Assembly: GCA_030272155.1 (NCBI GenBank)
Contig: CP126200.1
Coordinates: 3,472,001-3,536,000, forward strand
Source: Tetradesmus obliquus
Taxonomy: Eukaryota > Chlorophyta > Chlorophyceae > Sphaeropleales > Scenedesmaceae
Length of the DNA: 64,000 bases
Direction of reading: 5' to 3'
Part shown: in pieces, positions 36,015-46,400 of the stretch
Position numbering within the stretch: the stretch's first letter is position 1
Layout of the letters: every line of letters starts with the position of its first letter
Notes under the pieces: generated by a model
Databases searched by the model: none
Seen by the model: only the letters and a program-made list of their open reading frames with translations
What the model was told of the DNA's origin: nothing
Program-made: the position numbers and the translations under genes

Positions 36015-37883
36015 ATGTACGCAGACGGAGATGCTGAGCAACAGCCGATCAAGAGTGTGGTGTTTATTATTGGTAAGCTGAGCTCAGCAATGTTAATTGC
36101 AACGTTTACGCATAATGTTAACATATTCACATGTTACTGGCGCATCAGCAGTGGTTACGGCCAGCCTGACTTGATATCCTGCTGCTGCCGCTACCTGCAG
36201 CCATGCAGGCTGAAGCAGCACCCTTGATAGCAGCACTCGGCCTGAAGCAGGACAGTCCACCAAGGTGAGCCTGTGACGGCATCAAAAGCAGAGAAATAGC
36301 GGATATATTGCAGCTGGCAAGCTGTCACCCCATGTTGTGCATGGGCTAGGGTTGATGCAGCCATGTGACTTGCATGATGATGCACGCGGCAGCGGCGGCG
36401 TCATCAGTCTTGGTGTGACTGTCCTTTGGCAGCTTGCAGGAAGATGTCTCCCTGCTCCTACATCAGCGCACGTATCTAGTAGGAGAGCAGCGGCTGATGA
36501 GCCACACTCGTCACCGCTGGTTGACACCAACTGTCCTGTGCTGTGCATGCTTGCAGGATTCCACCACCAGGCCCATGTGTCACCTACTCCGGCAGCCACG
36601 CCGGCTTAGATGTACATGTGGTGTGGTCAGGGCATGACAACGAGCACAACGTCGACCTCATAGGCACCGTTCCTGCAAGCCTTGCCACCTACCTAGCATG
36701 CCAGGCCTTCAACCCTGACCTCATCATCAGCGCAGGCACAGCAGGAGGCTTCAAGGCGCGGGTGAGCAAGGCGGGGGCTTTGCGGCTGTGCAAGGGACCA
36801 GCTTGCCTGCAGCACGTTCGGCAGTCCATGCCCCACTCGTTAGCTGAGCCTTTGCAGCAGCTGTTGGTGTTGTGCCAGGATCATCTGTTAATGGGCGTGG
36901 CAGCACTAGCTGACACAGCAAGCGGCGCACAGCAACAGCTGGCTGTCCTGCAAGTGCCAGCTAGCTGTTCGCTTGCAAGGGTTTGTCAGCGCTTTACTCT
37001 CCTGCGAGCATCAACTGGTTACGTTTGAAACACTAGCAACTACAATTGAAAGGGCCAGCAACTGCTGCCGACACCTTGACTCTCCAGCCGTCTGAGTGAC
37101 ATGGCCAGATGTTGCAGACCTGCCATACATCAACACACTCATCAGCAGCACCTGATCAGCTCCTGCCTGCCTGCAACTCCCACCAATCCTGCTACCCCTG
37201 CAGGGCGCTGCCATTGGCGATGTGTTTGTGAGCACCGGCAAGATGCACCACGACAGGCGCATCCCGCTGCCCGGCTTTGACAAGCAGGGGCTGGGCTATG
37301 TGGAGAGCACGCCCACACCGCAGCTGCGGGCAGCACTGGGGCTCAAGGCAGGCATTGTTACATCAGGCAACTCACTAGACTACACAGGTGAGTTGATTGT
37401 CATTGCTGCTTGCATCCTTGCACGCTTGCCTGCGGATGGTGCAGGTCCTGATGGCTGCTACGCTGTATAGGCTGTGCAGCACATCTTCGTAAATGTGTGT
37501 CCATGGAAACAGTGTTGCTCTTCATACCTTGCACACGTCATCATCTACTTCCGCCAGCTAGTGTGTCCGCTGCTGTTTGTGCTGACCTGTGCCGCTCCTG
37601 CCACCGCTTCATGCTCTCTCATTGCCCCGCAGAGCAAGACATGCAGATCATGAACAAGCACGGCGCAGCAGTCAAAGAGATGGAGGCAGCTGCCATTGCT
37701 TGGGTGGCACAGATGTTCCGCAAGCCCATGTTCTGTGTCAAGGCAGTGACTGACATTGTGGATGGAGACAGGGCCACACAGGAAGAGTTTCTAGAGAACT
37801 TGAACGCAGCAGCAGCAGCACTGCAGCAGACGCTGCCAAAGGTGCTGCAGTTTGTTGCAGGCAAGACCATCGCGCAGCTGTAG
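36015..37883 (+). CDS. MTN: 5'-methylthioadenosine/S-adenosylhomocysteine nucleosidase (253 aa, complete)
   Basis: Cleaves the glycosidic bond of methylthioadenosine (and in some family members S-adenosylhomocysteine) to release adenine, recycling methionine salvage products; cytosolic. Five exons: 36015-36072, 36201-36264, 36557-36761, 37204-37387, 37633-37883, 762 nt in exact phase. Residues 14-24 read SVVFIIAMQAE, with Glu24 matching the family's catalytic acid. Further motifs are the GTVPASLATYLACQAF and SAGTAGGFKAR core, HHDRRIP, KEMEAAAIAWVA (Met187-Glu188 bind ribose in the family) and AVTDIVDG with catalytic Asp211. The length and motif order match the plant MTAN family. It is closer to plant MTN than to bacterial enzymes in the DRRIP segment. 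Whether it accepts S-adenosylhomocysteine cannot be told from sequence. Confidence 0.95.
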
Positions 37884-38393
37884 CACACTGATAGTGAGCA
37901 TGGACAAGCGTGCCATGTGCACACGCAGGCGCTGTGCGCGTGGCTGCATGTCTGTAGGTATCAATGTCGTGATTACTGATGCATGGCGGGTATGTTACAA
38001 AGCTGCGGGGATATGGGTCTCATTGTTCATGGTGGCTGGACAAGGCCCCAGAGTTTTCGCCGTGCATGGGATGCTGCAAGCCTGGATGCTGAGCATCTTT
38101 GGGTGGCAGGTGTGCAGTTATGTGGCATTGTGGTGCACGCGCCACATACGATGCGGCACCCTTGGATCCTGCAAAGATTAAGTGAATCAAGTCATATGCA
38201 GGGAGGTAATGCAGGGGAGCCATTGCCCCTGACTAGCCTGGTGCAGCTGCTTGTCAGGCCCCGAGTGACACGAGTCACTCGACTGTGTCACTAGGCTGCT
38301 GCATATATGCTGCTGCCAACCCATGGCTCGTTCCAGTTTACAACAGACACTACACTCTTTTGTACACAAACGCTCTCAAAGCAACCAACAACC
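37884..38393. other. Intergenic region after the nucleosidase gene
   Basis: About 510 bp with 3' UTR and presumably the promoter of the next + strand gene. No motif was recognised. Confidence 0.5.
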
Positions 38394-39696
38394 ATGTTCT
38401 CTCGGATTACTTCCCTGTTCTCGACAAAGCAGCAGCCTGGCCCTGTGGCCAGAGCTGCCTGCACACCCTCTCGGACTGGCTTCACAATACTCTCATACTT
38501 CAAATTCTTCGTCCTGGCCTTGTGCCTGGGCGCCGCTGTCCTCACCCTCTTCACCTACGCCAGTCCCAGCCATGCCACGGCATGGCTGCCCCAGCCCAAT
38601 TCAAGCCTCCCCATCTACGCCTGGACGCTCTTCGCCATCATCACAGCGTGTTGCAGCAGTTTGGCGACAGCGTTGAAGACCTCCTTTACTGCACCAACGT
38701 CCCCGCGCAAAGTGGAGCAGCAGCTGTCTGTCGAAACCACGCAAAACAAGAACGACAACGACAGTCCACAGCAGCTTGCTTCAGACAGAAAATTGAGTCC
38801 CAATGGCCTTGGAGCCAAGCAAATCTGCAGCAGGTGAGGACCAGGCTGGCAGCTGCAGCACTGCACGGCATCCTTCAGCGCCAAATCAGCAGCAGCGGCG
38901 GTCTTTGACGGTTGCTGTCGCAATTGCGGACTCTGAAAAGTCATTCAGTACGCGGTTGTTTCATGCCGTCTAAGAGCTTGCAGAGTGCGTGTGTAAGCAA
39001 CCTTTGCAGCGCATCTCCAGTACTGCAGCAAAGGAGAGTGTGCTGCACAAGTTGACAGCTGTCAGCATCCAAGCCAGGCTGCGCAATACACACTTTATTA
39101 TCCATATGTGCAGCTGCACACTACATGCTCACTAACCCTTATATTGTTCCTAGCACCTACTCACTTGCTTGTTGATTCTGCTGCCCCTGTAACCCTGCTG
39201 CTCCTGCAGTGTGCATGCTGACGTCGACACCAAGGCCACCACCTGCCCCGACACACCCTAGCACAAATCCAAATCCAAGGGCACCCCAGGTTACACGTCA
39301 CCAGCAGCAGCAACAGCAGCAGCCCGCAGCAGCGCCAAAAGCGCAGCAGCACCCGGCAGCTCCAACCCTGCAGCAAGCAGTGCCGCTAACGACGCCACCA
39401 ACGCAGCAGACAAAGCAGCAGTGGAGGCGTCAGAGCACACCCATGCCAAGGCCGCAGCACCAAGCAGCACTGCCAGCAAGGCCCCTGCCCAGACCCTGAG
39501 CATAAACGCTGCAAGCAAGGCCCCCGCCCAGACCCTGAGCATCAACGCGGCCAGCAAGTGCAGCAGCAGCAGCAGCTTCCTGCAGCATGGTAGCTGTGCA
39601 GGAGTCAGCAAGCCCAGGGCGCTGCTGCCTCAGCAGCCGCCAACAAGCGACACTGCTAGGAAGCGTGCTTACCCACACAGCACCTACAGCAGCAGC

Positions 39697-39735
<39 letters not shown>

Positions 39736-40740
39736 CCTTCCGGCAGCGCAGCCGCCAAGCGCGCAGTGCTGTGCATGCCCAGGGCTCCTCCCTCCCTGTT
39801 TGATGGCTTGCCTGAAGTCAACACATGCAGTGGCCTGCCACCTTTCAGCTACGGGCAGCTGCTGCAGATCAGCAATGCCCAGGCAGCTGAGATCAGAGCC
39901 CTTAAGGCAGCCCAGGCACGCCAAGCAGCTGAGATCAAAGCACTCAAGGCAGACAATGCAGCACTCAAGGCAGACAATGCAGCACTCAAGGCAGACAATG
40001 CAGCAGCAGCAGACCTGGCAGCGCTCATCCCCAAGCTGCGGGCCGACCATGCTGCCATGGGTGAAACCAATGCCAGCCAGGCAGCAACCATCGGCAGCCT
40101 CACTGCAGAGCTTGGCACCCTGCAGAGGCAGCTGCGCAGCGCCCTGTTTGATGCTGGCAAGTATCAGGCAGCATACGAGGCGTTCAAGGACCTGGCACTG
40201 TCCAAGCATGAAGCAGCTGTGAAGGAGTGTGAAGAGGCAATTGAGAAGTGGGCAGTGCACGCAGAGCAGCTGGAGCAGCAGGCAGCGCAGGCAGCGCGGG
40301 AGAATGCAGCCCTGCGCAAGCGCTGCAAGGAGCTCACTTTCCGGCTCAGCAACCCGCCGCCGCCGCCAAAGCAGCAGCCGCCGCAGCAGCAGCAGCATGG
40401 CAGTGTGGATGATGTGTTGGGCAAGAGTGAGGCCCTGCTGGCAGACTACAACCAGCTGCGCGAGCGTCTGCAGCGGCGTGACGCTACCATCAGCAGGCGC
40501 AACGCAACCATCAGCCAGTGCAACGCAAACATCAACGAGTGCAGCGCAATCATCCGCACGCAGCGCGCTGAGCTGCACACGCTGCGCCCGCTGCAGCAGC
40601 TGGCCCGCGGCAACGGCGCTGCAGTGGCGGCGGAGGCGGTCATGCGCCTGAGCGCCCACACCCGCCGCAAGGGCTCTGTTCCTTGGGTCCAGCCCTGCAA
40701 GTCGCGCCTGTCTGTCTGCACCAAGGCGGCAACCGGCTGA
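38394..40740 (+). CDS. Hypothetical membrane-anchored, Ala-rich coiled-coil protein; best model has an in-frame TAG
   Basis: Exon 1, 38394-38833 (donor CAG/GTGAGG), encodes 146 residues with two hydrophobic stretches (FKFFVLALCLGAAVLTLF; WTLFAIITACCSSLA). The best acceptor is at 39209 (CTGCTCCTGCAG). From 39210 the phase leads into a long frame ending at 40740, but a TAG interrupts it at 39259-39261. After that, the frame is open for about 490 codons. These comprise an Ala/Ser-rich region with a 39-bp tandem pair at 39471-39548, a poly-Ala run, and a coiled coil from about 39860. The coiled coil includes three perfect heptads KADNAAL (21-bp repeat from 39946), a Pro/Gln linker near 40360, a second helix with TISRRNATISQCNA repeats, and a basic tail. 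No known family is recognised. The alternatives are two separate genes, or a weak acceptor downstream of the TAG. Confidence 0.45.
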
Positions 40741-41663
40741 GTGGCTACTGCTGTGTGTGGTGCGAGGCAGCCTGGCTGGGGGACGCCCTGGCCAGGCTGT
40801 GGCAGTGGGGCAGTGGGGTGTGTGGGGAGGTGGCGGGTGCGGGGACAGAAGATGCACTTGCTTTGCCTGCCTTGCCACTGCTTGCTCCACTGACATGCAT
40901 GCTGACTGACATGTGCTGTGTGGATGAGGGCGGCTGGGGGATGACCCCCAAGTGGGCGGAGGTGCACATAAAGCCGCACCTCTGCCTGCTGTGTCAAGAA
41001 AGATGCCGCTGGCACGCTGCCAAAACAGCACAGCAAAAACGTGACAAAATCGAAAAGCCGCACATGCCAGGCAACTGTGCAAATGTCAGCACAGCAGTCA
41101 TGCAGTCAGTGCAGCTGAGATTGCAACAAAACAAACAGATAAAAACAAAAAAACACAAAAAAAAATACAGCTGACAAGGCAAACAGCTGAAAAGGCAGCA
41201 TCAGAAGCAGAAGAACTGAGCAGCTGCAGCTCTGGCAATCAGTACCATCATCTTGGTAGGTGCACCAGTGCCAGCTTGCTTGTGCCTGTGCTATGCATGC
41301 CTTACATGTGTGCTTGCATGCTGCATGCATGTTGCATGCATGTACAACCCCCAATTTTCAAGGGCGTGTGGTGAAAAGTCAGGGGCTTCGGGGAGGTTGC
41401 ATTGTTAAGTGGCATGTTCCCAGTAAAACCAACTTGGTGTCCGCAATCCTCCCCTACCCCAATCACGACCAGCACACCAGCAGGCTTGCCTTTGGGCGGG
41501 CCTGCAGCATGCTCGGGTCCTGGTGTGAGCAGCGTCCCCGCGCGCAGACCTGGGCGCCACCCCTTGCTGTTGCTTACAGCAAGCCAGCAGCAGCATGGTA
41601 GCCCTTGAGGCATCATATGTGCTGCGCTGGGCAGCAAGGCATGTCCTTGCTGTGGGTGGTGGC

Positions 41664-42172
41664 GAATCTCAGCTCACAACAACACGGTATACCAACCAGA
41701 GGTACAGCACTGTTCAGGTCAGGTCAGGCCAGGTCAGCAGCAGAACCAGTGTCAAAATAGGACGATAGTTGCAGCAGTGATGGCTAGCAAGAAATCAAAC
41801 AAATTTAAACAGCCTAGAACACAGTTGCACGCACACGTAGTTACGGTAGAACAATGGCAAAGCCATCAACAGATGTAAATTTGAAAACAACAGACCGCAA
41901 CAAAGTAGCCACTGCCAGTACTCGTGCAGCACTGGTCGAGCCAGGTCTGGTCAGGGCAACAAAACAAAACAGAGTCAGAACCAGGATTAGTGCCGTTATC
42001 GGAATGTAACAGCACATGGAATCTCAGCTCACAACACAGGTGTGCATCAGAGGTGGACCACCCGGCTCCGCTCAGTGGCCTGAGCCAAGCGTGGGTTCAA
42101 ATCCCACCGGAGTCGTGACAGCTACTCCTTCAGCACCACCAGTACATTTCAGTTCAGGTCAGGTCAGGTCTT
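41664..42172 (+). repeat. Pair of related segments, SINE-like
   Basis: GGAATCTCAGCTCACAACA or a one-base variant begins both copies (41664 region and 42018 region). Each continues to an AGAGGT block and ends in tandem CAGGT units (41714-41737 and 42147-42170). The second copy contains the tRNA-like segment. This could be a short retroelement family, but boundaries are not defined. Confidence 0.5.
42064..42115 (+). other. tRNA-like remnant lacking an anticodon arm
   Basis: A 7-bp acceptor-like stem (GGCTCCG at 42064-42070 with CGGAGTC at 42108-42114, one G-U) encloses a D-arm-like hairpin (CTCAG-TGGC-CTGAG). It also encloses a perfect T-arm (GTGGG-TTCAAAT-CCCAC), whose loop region matches the pol III B-box GGTTCAAATCC. 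There is no anticodon stem-loop, so it is not a functional tRNA. A tRNA-derived SINE head or a deleted tRNA gene fits best. Confidence 0.6.
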
Positions 42173-43474
42173 TTGAAATGCAATTACATAAATTCTGGCG
42201 GGATCTAGCTGCTTGCAGCAGCGGCAGCAGCACATCAGGATGAGTGACACTGAGCCACAGCAGCGTCAGGCCAGCACTGGCTGGTGCCACTTCCGGTTCA
42301 GCCTGACTCAAAAACGTGCCGTTCGGAACCGGGCTTCGAAAGTTTCAATTTCGCAAAATCGCGCGTCTCGTGCAACATGCTGCACGGAAACCACTCCGAG
42401 TCAATCAGATCTGCGCGGCAGCTGCTAGCCTGCGCGGCAGAACTCTTCTAGGCTGACATTTCCTCCGCAGTCTGTAGAAACTAGTGCCTGGCCAAGACGT
42501 ATATGTGAATGTTGTTGATTACTGCTATATCACCGTGTCAGGTACCGCAACCCTCTCGAACCTTCTGCTGCTTGTCGCTCCCGCCTTATCTACATCCTTC
42601 GTCCTCCACCCCGAAGCAGCTACGTTCGCTTCTGCCGGGCCTCACTTGAACGCGCCTACTGATTCTCAATACCAAGAATACCAAAAAGGACCAAGGAGGA
42701 CAGTGTTGCACAAAATGCATGCACGAAGTTACATGGGTGGCTTTGCCGTTGGCTTTGCCGTTGTCGTTGAGCCGCTGAGCTCAATGAGCAGATGTACTTG
42801 GATAGAGCTCAACTAGCATGTCGAGCAGGACCGAAAAACACCACCAGCACAATCACAGTGTATCCTGTGATCTTGCACAGCAGGTGCTGAAGCGCCTCCT
42901 GATGACGCGCAACCGTCAGATGCACTAGATAGGGCTGCAGGCGAACCACCATGTTGATGACAGCTGCGCAAAGGCAACCTGGATCGCATGATCCCCCAGA
43001 CGATGCAAAATACAAGCAGGATGACGACACCTCCACTGCCCAACTGCAAACGCACGAGTAGCACTCAGCAGGCATACCAACAGCCGCTTCACTGTAATGC
43101 ATGCACAGGAGAAAATGTTCCTCGCAAGAAAGAGCACACCTGGCACGTAACATGCAGCAACCGCACTTGATGATAGTACATGCACCCTGCAAAACGCAGA
43201 TGCTTCATGTTATACAATGCAAAACATGTTGTACATTGCTCCCACGCGCACGCTCAATATGCTGGCGGCGTGATTCTCTTCTCAAAGCAAACGCAATACG
43301 CCAAACAACAAACACTCATGCTGCTGTGCATGCATCACGCTCCTCGCCTACCAGCAATCACAGTCAACCCTGCGGCATGCTGCAGCACCACTCAGCACTC
43401 CAACACCGCTCCTGCCCTCACAACAGCAACACCTGCAACATCAGCAACACCTGCAACATCAGCAACACCAGCGA

Positions 43475-46400
43475 TCAACTGCAACCAGCCGTCCCTTTGC
43501 GCTGCCGCTGCTGCCGCTGAGGGCGCTGCCTGCCCCCAAGCGCACTGCCCAGCACCCATCCACACCACCACCCGCCGGCCACAACAGCACCCAAACTTGC
43601 AGCACGCACCACGCCCCTCCAAACCCCCACTCCCCTGCGCCGCCTCCCACCCCCGCCGAGACCCTCTGCCCCACCCCCTCCTCCACCGCTGACCTCAACA
43701 AACGATCCGCTACTGGGCAGGACGACATTCTCCCAGACCTGAACCCTGCAGTTCAACCCTAAGCCCTCACGAAGCTGACTCAGCAGCTGACTGGGCAGCG
43801 TGGGAGGGCCTGTGTAGTTGATGTTTAGGGTTCGCAGCCGGCCTGCCAAGGCAGTCAGGCCCAGTAGCTGCTGTGGCGCATGGTGAGTGGTGATGTGCAG
43901 GTGGGCCAGGCGAGGCAGCGCCAGCAGCGCTTGCAGGAGGTCTGGCGGCAGGGAGCAATCTGTGCTCTCAGGCACGGCAACGTCAAGCACCTGCAGCACA
44001 TGCAGCAGCGCATAAGAGAAAATGCACATCAGTATGTGTAAGCAGTGGAGCGGTCTGCCAATGACGTGTCCGGCTAGGATGGGACGGTGACAAATGAATG
44101 CTTGTGTGTATGTGACGAATGAAGGCATGTGTGAATGTGTATGTGACATGGCAGCGTCAGCGTTGAGCTGTTGGTCTACACTGGTTTCAAGCCAACGATG
44201 AGGTTAGAGCCGTCCCACTTCATTCCACACGGCAGATGAGCTCTATATGAAGCTGATGTGAGCTCTATATGAAGCTGAAGTGTCAGCCTCTCACCTGTAG
44301 CCCTGTGAGCTGCCCCACAGCCGCCACCCACTCCGGCCACGCCTCAGCCACCTCCCCGTGTGCTGCCTGGTCACCCGTCACAGACAGCCGCAGCAGTTGA
44401 CTCGGCCTTGCACCACCATTGCTGCTACTGCTGCTTGATGATGAGCCGCCTTGCAGCCCCAGCAGCAGCTGCAGCGTCTCGTCACCAACCAGGCAGTTCT
44501 TCAGGAACAGGCTCTGCAGGCGCGGCAGCAGCGGCAAACTACCACCGCAGCTGCTGTTGGCTGCATCACCTGCTGCAGCTGCTGTGTGGCTTGTACTGCC
44601 TGCTGCTGAGCTTGCAGCTGCTGGCTGGCTGTTTGAATTTGTGTCATCCTCAGTAGGAGAAGGTGGCCTGGACAGGCCACGAGCCACAGCCCTCCTGAAG
44701 CCAGGAGATGTCAATGCATGGCAGCCCACCACATGCTCGGGCTCTTGAGCTTCTGTATCATCAAATATCAGCGACAGCTGCTGCTGCTGCTGCGGATGTT
44801 GAGCTGCCGCCATGCTGCTGCTGCTGCTGCCGTGCTGGTGGTAGAGCAGCACCTTTTTGAGGGCGAGGGTGGTGAGGGAGGCAGGCAGCGCAGACAGTGG
44901 CAGCGGCAGCTTGCCGCCACCCCTGTGGCGCACACACAGCACCTGCAAACAAAGAGCAGCAGATAGCAGAAGCAGAGCATTGAAACATTCATTGATTTTG
45001 GGTGCAGTTGTCCACCAAGATGTGTGATGCAGCTGGGCTGTGCGGCAGCTGCCACAGCACATATCAGGGATTCTGCTGAAGCTTGCGCCTTCACGAGCAG
45101 ACGTCTTCGACCTTATCAATTCCAATACAGCAACAAGAGCATTGAAGGCACAGCAGCCTGCTCCCCTAGAATGCTTGAGCCTGTGCTGGATTCCGCTTTG
45201 GACTTCATACTCAACATGGCTTGCAGATGATACCTCAGCAGCCTTGCATGCTGGCTTGACAACTTTTCACACTTTCATACACCACCACTCGACATCATCA
45301 TGTTACCCATCAAGCCACAGCATCATCGCCATTGGCCCCGCTACTATTCATACTTCCATATGCCACTCACCTTGAGTCCCTGCAGGTGCTGCAGCGCCTC
45401 CTCCATCTGCTCAGGTGACACAGCCACAAAGTGGCAGTCCAGGCTGAGGCACACGAGCCCTGACGCAGCAGCAGCAGCAGCAACAGCAGCAGGGCCAGCA
45501 ACAGCAGGGCCAGCACCGCTGCTGCCAGAAGCTGGTTCAACACCAACACGTGCAGCTGCTGCTGCTGCTTCCATTGGTGCTCCCTGCACGCCTTGCCCAA
45601 GCTCGCCACCGCTGCTGCAGCCTGCTGCGGCAGCTCCACCCGCTGCTGCTGCTGCTGCTGAACCCTGCACCTTCTGCAGCCCCGCCAAGCCCTCAGTGAG
45701 CTCTATCAGTGCCCGGCCATCAAGCGCCACCTTGCCACACAGGCTGAGCGATGACAGGTTCTGAAAGGCTGCCGCCAGGCCTGCCAGCTGGCCAGGGGCC
45801 AGGCGCAGCGGGCACACGCTGGCAAAGGCTAGCAGCTGGTCACGCAGCCGCAGCGCGAGGTGGCTGCAGCAGCGCAGCTGCAGCTCACAACAGGAGCAGC
45901 AGCAGCAGCAGGCACAGTTGCAGGCACAGGGTTGATACGCAGCATGGTTGTGGCCTGTTGTTCATGACAAGCGCGCGCGGCAGCAATTTATATGATGCCT
46001 AGACAGTGCTCAGTGCGTCATCAAAAGCAAGCAAAAGCAATTGGACATGCCTGCACCGTGAGGCCGTATGCAGGCATGGATTGACTTGCAGATCTTGAGG
46101 TGGTGATCGGGTGTGCATCAGCAGTGTGCAGTTCCGTGTGTCGTCAGTGCCATAGCTGGTGACCAGCCTAGTTCTGTGGGCACAAAGCAGTGGATGAAAA
46201 CAGTTTGCTTGTCTGATTATCTCCTTTCCTCACCTGGCTGGGCAGCTCATGCAGCCGCACCACATCTGCAGACCGCAGCAGCGCAAGCTCCAGGCTGGCT
46301 GCACCACCACCGCCACAGCTGGCGGCTCCTGCACACAGCCTGGTCAGCTCACTGCTGCTGCTGCTTGTACCGCCTGTACCGCCAGCTGTACTGCCAGCTG

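Larger units (their letters stand above)
40741..43474. other. 2.7-kb convergent intergenic region with repeat debris
   Basis: It lies between the coiled-coil gene (+) and the F-box/LRR gene (-). It contains an A-rich tract (41125-41168), two related segments starting at 41664 and 42018 with CAGGTCAGGTCAGG motifs, and a tRNA-like remnant at 42064-42115. A 47-codon ORF on the - strand (42952-42809) is open but unsupported. Confidence 0.5.

Noticed and set aside
39430..41082. 550-codon open frame on the - strand opposite the coiled-coil gene
   Set aside because: It is the complement of CAG/GCA-rich coding sequence, full of Leu/Cys runs, and has no domain. The + strand frame has coiled-coil heptads and better composition.
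42064..42115. Functional tRNA gene
   Set aside because: There is no anticodon arm; the 20 bases between the acceptor stem and T-arm are too few for both D and anticodon arms.
42809..42952. 47-codon ORF on the - strand with a hydrophobic C-terminus
   Set aside because: It is short, with no homologue recognised and no splice or polyadenylation support. It may be real but cannot be supported.
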